DNA from: Candidatus Gastranaerophilales bacterium
GTDB taxonomy: Bacteria; Cyanobacteriota; Vampirovibrionia; Gastranaerophilales; Gastranaerophilaceae
NCBI GenBank assembly: GCA_944322675.1
Contig: CALUPO010000009.1
Coordinates: 1 to 64,000, forward strand
Reading direction: 5' to 3'
Length of the DNA stretch: 64,000 bases
Below, piece by piece: positions 59,735 through 64,000 of this stretch. The notes beneath the pieces were generated by a model. The model was not told the origin of the DNA. It searched no databases and saw only the letters and a program-made list of their open reading frames with translations. A program made the translations under genes and the position numbers. Position 1 is the first letter of the stretch. Each line of letters opens with the position of its first letter.

Positions 59735-60475
59735 TTAAATAGCATAAAGTTCTTTAATATTATCATATATTTCATGAAAAGGTTTATTAGTTAAATCAGT
59801 ATTAAAGTTTTCAACTTTATGCCAATCTTTAAGAAATTGTTGACTAACTTTTATTTCGTTATATTTAACATGTTTATTTAATATATCTTTATTTAATATA
59901 TTATTTTCAGTGTTATTAACCATGTGAAAAAAAAGATAATTTATATTTTGATTTTCAGATATTTCACTTAAAGAATCATAAATAGCATTAAGGACATAAG
60001 CATCAACAGGATTGTCATACATTTTTATGGTATAAATTAATACATTTTTTTGTGATTTTAATAATTTAAGAAAATTATTGATACGATTATTATATCTTTT
60101 TACAAATTCTTCTTTTGTATTGATACTATTATCATGATTAAAAAATAAATGGTATTTTTTATTACTCCATTTAGCAAATTTATTTAATGGATCAAAATTT
60201 AAGTCGTCAAAAAAATCTGAAAATTTATTTGATAGAATTTTTGATAATACATTTTCATTTAAAGCAACCAAGTCAAATGGCAAAGTTAGCTCACCATGTT
60301 TTTTGCGTGGTTTGACACCTGAAATAGTAAATATAGTTCTAGCATAACAATTACAACCTAAAGGAATAAATTTATTTTTGTATTTTTTTCTATCTGAAAA
60401 TGATATTTTTATTCCAAAAAATTTAAATATTTTTTTATAACCAAAATTTGAATAATCAAAAATTTTTTTAACCAT
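59735..60475 (-). CDS. DUF1796-like putative cysteine peptidase
   Basis: 246 aa. FIPLGCNCYARTI near residue 36, LPFDLVALNENVL near 85 and NKKYHLFFNHD near 125 resemble the DUF1796 (papain-like cysteine peptidase) family, in which the Cys following SLG/PLG is the presumed nucleophile. There is no signal peptide. Homologues are often found among glycan-biosynthesis genes, with no proven role. It is isolated here, divergent from murA. The assignment is by pattern only. Confidence 0.65.
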   Translation of the reverse strand: MVKKIFDYSNFGYKKIFKFFGIKISFSDRKKYKNKFIPLGCNCYARTIFTISGVKPRKKHGELTLPFDLVALNENVLSKILSNKFSDFFDDLNFDPLNKFAKWSNKKYHLFFNHDNSINTKEEFVKRYNNRINNFLKLLKSQKNVLIYTIKMYDNPVDAYVLNAIYDSLSEISENQNINYLFFHMVNNTENNILNKDILNKHVKYNEIKVSQQFLKDWHKVENFNTDLTNKPFHEIYDNIKELYAI

Positions 60476-60655
60476 TAAAATTACCCTCTACTTGAAATGT
60501 ATCTATTCTAGACTAATAATATAATATTTTTATACAAATTATTATACACATTTTCATATATGATGTAAAGTAAAAAAATATAAAGAAACTTTACAAGATA
60601 AAATATTAGTTATATTATGTAATCAGTTAATATATAAAAAATAGGTATATGTAAG

Positions 60656-61969
60656 TTGGTAGAGAAGTTAAAAATAAAGGGTCAGAAGTCATTAAAGGGA
60701 GAAGTTACAATAGGAGGGGCTAAAAATGCTGTATTAAAACTAATGGCTGCTTCTTTACTTAATAAAGGTAATTGTAAAATATATAATGTTCCGGATTTGA
60801 CCGATGTTAATATTATGTTAAATGTATTGAGTCAACTTGGAGCAAAGACAACGTATAATAAAGAAAAACAATATGTTATAATTGATGCGACAAATCTTGA
60901 TAATGTTGTTGCAAAGTATGAACTTGTCGGCAAAATGCGTGCTTCATTTATTGTTTTAGGTGCTCTTTTAGGAAGATGTAAAGAAGCTGTTGTTGCACTT
61001 CCTGGCGGGTGTGCAATTGGAGAACGTCGTGTTGACTTTCATATAAAAGGTTTAATGGCATTAGGTGCCAATATAAAAATAGAAAATGGTTATGTGAATG
61101 CAAAATGTAGCAAATTAACAGGTGCCGATATATATTTGGATATACCGTCTGTGGGTGCAACGGAAAATATAATGCTAGCAGCTGTTTTAGCACATGGAGC
61201 AACAAGAATTCAAAATGCAGCTCAAGAACCTGAAATTGTTGATTTGGCAAATTTTCTAAATGCTATGGGTGCTGATATTCAAGGTGCCGGTACAAGTGAT
61301 ATTATTATAAATGGTGTAAAACAATCTGATTTGCATTCAATTGAATATACAACAATGCCTGATAGAATTGAAGCAGGAACTTATATGGCTGCTTTTGTTG
61401 CAACAAAAGGAAAAGGGATTATAAGAAATGTATTTCCACAGCATTTAACTTTTTTTAATTCAAAATTAACTGAAATGGGAGCTATAATAAAACTTGTTGA
61501 GCCAAATGCAATAGAAGTGAGTGCAAAATCAAGATTAAATCCTGTTAATATTGTGACTCAACCATATCCAGGGTTTCCAACTGATTTACAATCTCTTGCA
61601 ATGGCAATGTTATCAACAGCAAGCGGGGTGAGTATAATAACTGAAAGCTTATATGAAAATAGGTTTATGCAAGTGGCAGAACTTGTACGTATGGGGGCTT
61701 CAATTCAAAATGAAAGAAATCATGCTATTGTAACAGGTGTTAAAAAACTTCAAGGTGCAAATGTTCGAGCAAGTGATCTTCGTGCAGGTGCTTCCCTTGT
61801 TATTGCTGCTTTAATGGCTGAAGGTATAACTGAAATTGAAAATCTTCATCATATTGACCGTGGGTATGAAAATTTTGAAAATAAACTAAAATCTATTGGT
61901 GCTGATGTTGTTAGATATAATGATAATGTAAAGTTAGTTAATGATATAATAAATGAGGTTAAATCATGA
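60656..61969 (+). CDS. murA: UDP-N-acetylglucosamine 1-carboxyvinyltransferase
   Basis: 437 aa, starting at a TTG (60656); no in-frame ATG lies closer to the conserved N-terminus EKLKIKGQKSLKGEVTIGGAKNA. It transfers enolpyruvate from PEP to UDP-GlcNAc, the first committed step of peptidoglycan synthesis. The fosfomycin-sensitive catalytic Cys is at residue 119 (LPGGCAIGERRVD). DRIEAGTYM and PTDLQSLAMAML are also diagnostic. The next gene overlaps its stop by 4 bp (ATGA). Confidence 0.96.
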   Translation: MVEKLKIKGQKSLKGEVTIGGAKNAVLKLMAASLLNKGNCKIYNVPDLTDVNIMLNVLSQLGAKTTYNKEKQYVIIDATNLDNVVAKYELVGKMRASFIVLGALLGRCKEAVVALPGGCAIGERRVDFHIKGLMALGANIKIENGYVNAKCSKLTGADIYLDIPSVGATENIMLAAVLAHGATRIQNAAQEPEIVDLANFLNAMGADIQGAGTSDIIINGVKQSDLHSIEYTTMPDRIEAGTYMAAFVATKGKGIIRNVFPQHLTFFNSKLTEMGAIIKLVEPNAIEVSAKSRLNPVNIVTQPYPGFPTDLQSLAMAMLSTASGVSIITESLYENRFMQVAELVRMGASIQNERNHAIVTGVKKLQGANVRASDLRAGASLVIAALMAEGITEIENLHHIDRGYENFENKLKSIGADVVRYNDNVKLVNDIINEVKS

Positions 61970-62301
61970 GTCAAAATTTTAAACGTTGGTATGACCATGA
62001 CCCTGTGTTAATGAAAGTTTTAGAGCTTTTAAAAAATTATCAGGATGAGTTACATGCACAAGCTCAGATTTTTTTAAAAAAACTTGAGACTAAAATTTCA
62101 AAAGAAACAATAGATAAATTTTATGAAATGGTAAAGCCTGTTGATGGTGGTGGTAAACGTTGGTACGATAAAGACCCTGTTATTTCAAAAACTGTTGAGT
62201 TGCTTAGGGTTGTTCCGCCTGAAATTCAAAGGACAGCTGCTGAACATTTCTTAAATTCATTAAAGGAAATGAATTTGATTGATAACGATACTAAAATATA
62301 A
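61966..62301 (+). CDS. hypothetical protein with internally duplicated RWYDxDPV motif
   Basis: 111 aa, translationally coupled to murA (ATGA overlap). The two halves are homologous: FKRWYDHDPVLMKVLELLKNYQ (residues 4-25) and GKRWYDKDPVISKTVELLRVVP (from about 63), each followed by a helix with ALxxFLxxL-type spacing. It is soluble and helical. Position between murA and birA suggests a housekeeping role. I do not recognise a named family. Confidence 0.7.
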   Translation: MSQNFKRWYDHDPVLMKVLELLKNYQDELHAQAQIFLKKLETKISKETIDKFYEMVKPVDGGGKRWYDKDPVISKTVELLRVVPPEIQRTAAEHFLNSLKEMNLIDNDTKI

Positions 62302-62310
62302 TTTTTTTTC

Positions 62311-63042
62311 ATGAATCTATTTTATTTTGAAACACTTGAGTCTACAAATTTATTTGCTAAAAAAAATATTGAAAAATTTGATGATAAATCCATTATCTAT
62401 TGTGATTTTCAAACAAATGGACGTGGAAGATTTGATAGAAAATGGTTATCAAATAAAAAAGACAATATTTTTTTGTCATTTATTTTAAAACCTCATTATA
62501 ATAATGTATTAAACTTGCCAATTGTTAATTTAACTCAGTATTTATGCGTTGTTTTAGCTAAAGTTTTTGAAAGCTATAATGTAAAACCACAAATAAAGTG
62601 GCCAAATGATATATTGATTAATGAACATAAAATATCAGGGATTTTAGCAGAATGTATTTGGAAGGAAAAAGACTTTAAAGGCTTAGTTTTAGGAGTTGGT
62701 GTAAACTTAAATTATGAAAAAGAAGATTTTGTAAATATAGAACAAAAAGCTACATCTTTAAATTTAGAAATAGGTCAAAAAATTAATCGTGATGAATTTT
62801 TAAAGAAACTTGTTGATGAGTTTTTTAAAAATTATGATGAATTTATGCAAGTTGGATTTCCTCTCATAAAAAAAGAGTATGTTAAAAGGTTTTTGTATCT
62901 AAATTGCGAAATATGTGTTAATATATTAAATAATAAGATAATTGGTAAAATAAAAACAATAAACGATGATGGAACAATAGATATTATTGAAAAAGAGACA
63001 CTTTGTGTTAGAAGAGTTAATATAGGAGATTTAACATGCTAG
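62311..63042 (+). CDS. birA: biotin--[acetyl-CoA-carboxylase] ligase (monofunctional BirA)
   Basis: 243 aa. Biotin-binding loop NGRGRFDRKWLS (in place of GRGRxGRxW), KWPNDILINEHKISGILAE and VLGVGVNLNYE are conserved. The DNA-binding N-terminal HTH of E. coli BirA is absent, so it is a ligase only, not a repressor. It overlaps oadG-like by 7 bp and is followed by a biotin-dependent carboxyltransferase gene, its likely pathway. Confidence 0.93.
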   Translation: MNLFYFETLESTNLFAKKNIEKFDDKSIIYCDFQTNGRGRFDRKWLSNKKDNIFLSFILKPHYNNVLNLPIVNLTQYLCVVLAKVFESYNVKPQIKWPNDILINEHKISGILAECIWKEKDFKGLVLGVGVNLNYEKEDFVNIEQKATSLNLEIGQKINRDEFLKKLVDEFFKNYDEFMQVGFPLIKKEYVKRFLYLNCEICVNILNNKIIGKIKTINDDGTIDIIEKETLCVRRVNIGDLTC

Positions 63043-63278
63043 ACGTTTTAATGGACGGATTAATTATTATGGTAATTGGCATGGGAGTTGTGTTTGTATT
63101 TTTGATGTTTATGGTATGGTCTATGCATGGTATGCATCATTTTCTTAATTGGTTTAATAAATTTATGCCTGAACCAATTGAAGAAGTTAAAACAAAAAAA
63201 ACTAAAAATAATAATGACAATGATGAGGCTTTAGTTGCTGTGGCAATAGCTGCTTGTGTTAATAAATTAGCAAAATAG
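63036..63278 (+). CDS. OadG-like membrane subunit of a biotin-dependent decarboxylase
   Basis: 80 aa. One membrane helix (about residues 8-28, IIMVIGMGVVFVFLMFMVW) is followed by a charged linker and a hydrophobic VAVAIAACVNKL tail, the OadG (gamma subunit of Na+-pumping oxaloacetate or methylmalonyl-CoA decarboxylase) pattern. It lies between birA and a carboxyltransferase gene. Beta subunit and biotin carrier would be expected beyond the window. Confidence 0.8.
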   Translation: MLDVLMDGLIIMVIGMGVVFVFLMFMVWSMHGMHHFLNWFNKFMPEPIEEVKTKKTKNNNDNDEALVAVAIAACVNKLAK

Positions 63279-63316
63279 AATATTTAATTTTATATGTTTA
63301 TAGAAAGGCGTAAATT

Positions 63317-64000
63317 ATGGGTAAAAAATTAATTAAAGTTATGGATACCTCATTTCGTGACGGGTTTCAATCATGTATTGGAGCCAGAATTTTTACGAAA
63401 GATTATATTCCTGCAATTGAAGCAGCTGTGAATGCCGGGATTCGACATTTTGAATCAGGCGGGGGAGCCTTATTTCAATCACTTGTTTATTATGCCAATG
63501 AAAATCCGTTTGAAAATATGGACTTGGTACGTCAAGCTGTGGGAAATGATGTTGAACTTCAAACGCTTTCTCGTGGAGTTAATTTAATTTGTTTAAAATC
63601 ACAAAGTAGTGACATTATTGATTTGAACATGAAATTATTTAAAAAACATGGTGTCAATACAATCCGCAATTTTGATGCTTTAAATGATGTAAACAATCTT
63701 ATTTATAGTGCAAATGCAATAAAAAATAATGGTATGAATCATGAAGTTACAATAACAATGATGGAGTTGCCTCCAGGCTGTGTTGGAGCACACACCCCTG
63801 AATTTTATATAGATAGATTAAGACAAATATTAGATTCAGGACTTCCGTTTGACAGATTAGCTTTTAAAGATGCCTCAGGAACTTCATCACCAAATAAAGT
63901 ATATGAAACAATAAAACAGGCAAGAGCTTTGTTGGGCAATGATATTCCTATTCGTTTTCATTCACATGAAACAGCAGGTGTTTCAGTTATTGCTTATAAA
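63317..64000 (+). CDS. pyruvate/oxaloacetate-type carboxyltransferase, 3'-truncated by window edge
   Basis: 228 codons visible. The start MGKKLIKVMDTSFRDGFQS follows GAAAGGCG. It is an HMGL-like TIM barrel of the biotin-dependent carboxyltransferase kind (OadA/PycB): DTSFRDGFQS stands for the usual DTTLRDAHQS, FKDASGTSSP for the metal/Lys block, and RFHSHETAGVSVIAY for HTHDTSG. These substitutions make it a divergent member. BirA and OadG-like neighbours support a Na+-translocating decarboxylase or a PycB-like subunit. The carrier domain, if any, is outside the window. Confidence 0.85.
   Translation, partial: MGKKLIKVMDTSFRDGFQSCIGARIFTKDYIPAIEAAVNAGIRHFESGGGALFQSLVYYANENPFENMDLVRQAVGNDVELQTLSRGVNLICLKSQSSDIIDLNMKLFKKHGVNTIRNFDALNDVNNLIYSANAIKNNGMNHEVTITMMELPPGCVGAHTPEFYIDRLRQILDSGLPFDRLAFKDASGTSSPNKVYETIKQARALLGNDIPIRFHSHETAGVSVIAYK

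Overview
This is a 64 kb chromosomal segment from a very AT-rich bacterium that appears to have an outer membrane: it encodes an LptF/LptG-type permease, a TolC-type outer-membrane factor with its EmrAB-like partners, an AsmA-like protein and an LTxxQ periplasmic protein. Two protein types point to the non-photosynthetic cyanobacterial sister group (Melainabacteria/Gastranaerophilales-like gut bacteria): one with the N-terminal motif GMAASQARYLGLTARK, and one with repeated RLxRLExxVFG-like motifs. This placement rests on family recognition, not on a search. Most of the window is housekeeping sequence in short operons.

Layout. 0-8.5 kb: rimO with a repeated mini-ORF leader, a YtxH/YtxG-like envelope operon, an M48 protease, an anti-sigma/ECF sigma/Spy-like cluster, a SpoIID-domain protein and a ZIP transporter. 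8.6-14.6 kb: a TPP enzyme, dnaB, nadB-nadC. 14.6-16.8 kb: two lineage-type proteins. 17-20 kb: twin PlsC acyltransferases, then tRNA-Thr, tRNA-Tyr, tRNA-Thr and tuf behind a strong promoter. 20.2-32.7 kb: a damaged acyltransferase, pth, a matrixin-type protease, a 2-hydroxyacid dehydrogenase, a glutamate/dicarboxylate symporter, trmD-rimM with an unusual zinc-ribbon gene, a solute-binding protein and rarA.

32.7-35.4 kb is the accessory region. A GC-rich, hairpin-dense island of degenerate direct and inverted repeats (about 32.74-34.02 kb) is followed by a long AT-rich palindrome, a frameshifted HTH-like gene and a tandem duplication of about 545 bp. Each duplicate contains a very small hydrophobic-peptide ORF (33 and 34 codons) with a strong Shine-Dalgarno, an upstream anti-Shine-Dalgarno, ends that pair with each other, a sense promoter, and a conserved convergent promoter reading antisense into its 3' end. 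This is the architecture of a type I toxin-antitoxin system, and I recognise neither peptide. It is the best candidate for an undescribed system here.

35.4-64 kb: a diguanylate cyclase/TPR/methyltransferase operon, tRNA-Met(CAT), an AsmA-like protein, a WG-repeat protein, a MarR-regulated EmrAB-TolC-like efflux locus with two perfect operator palindromes, tRNA-Arg(TCT), pheS, a fused M16 peptidase, a Na+/H+ antiporter-family protein, the run lptF/G-dapA-gltX-nusB-ftsY, a DUF1796-like protein, and murA-(hypothetical)-birA-oadG-carboxyltransferase, which runs off the right edge.
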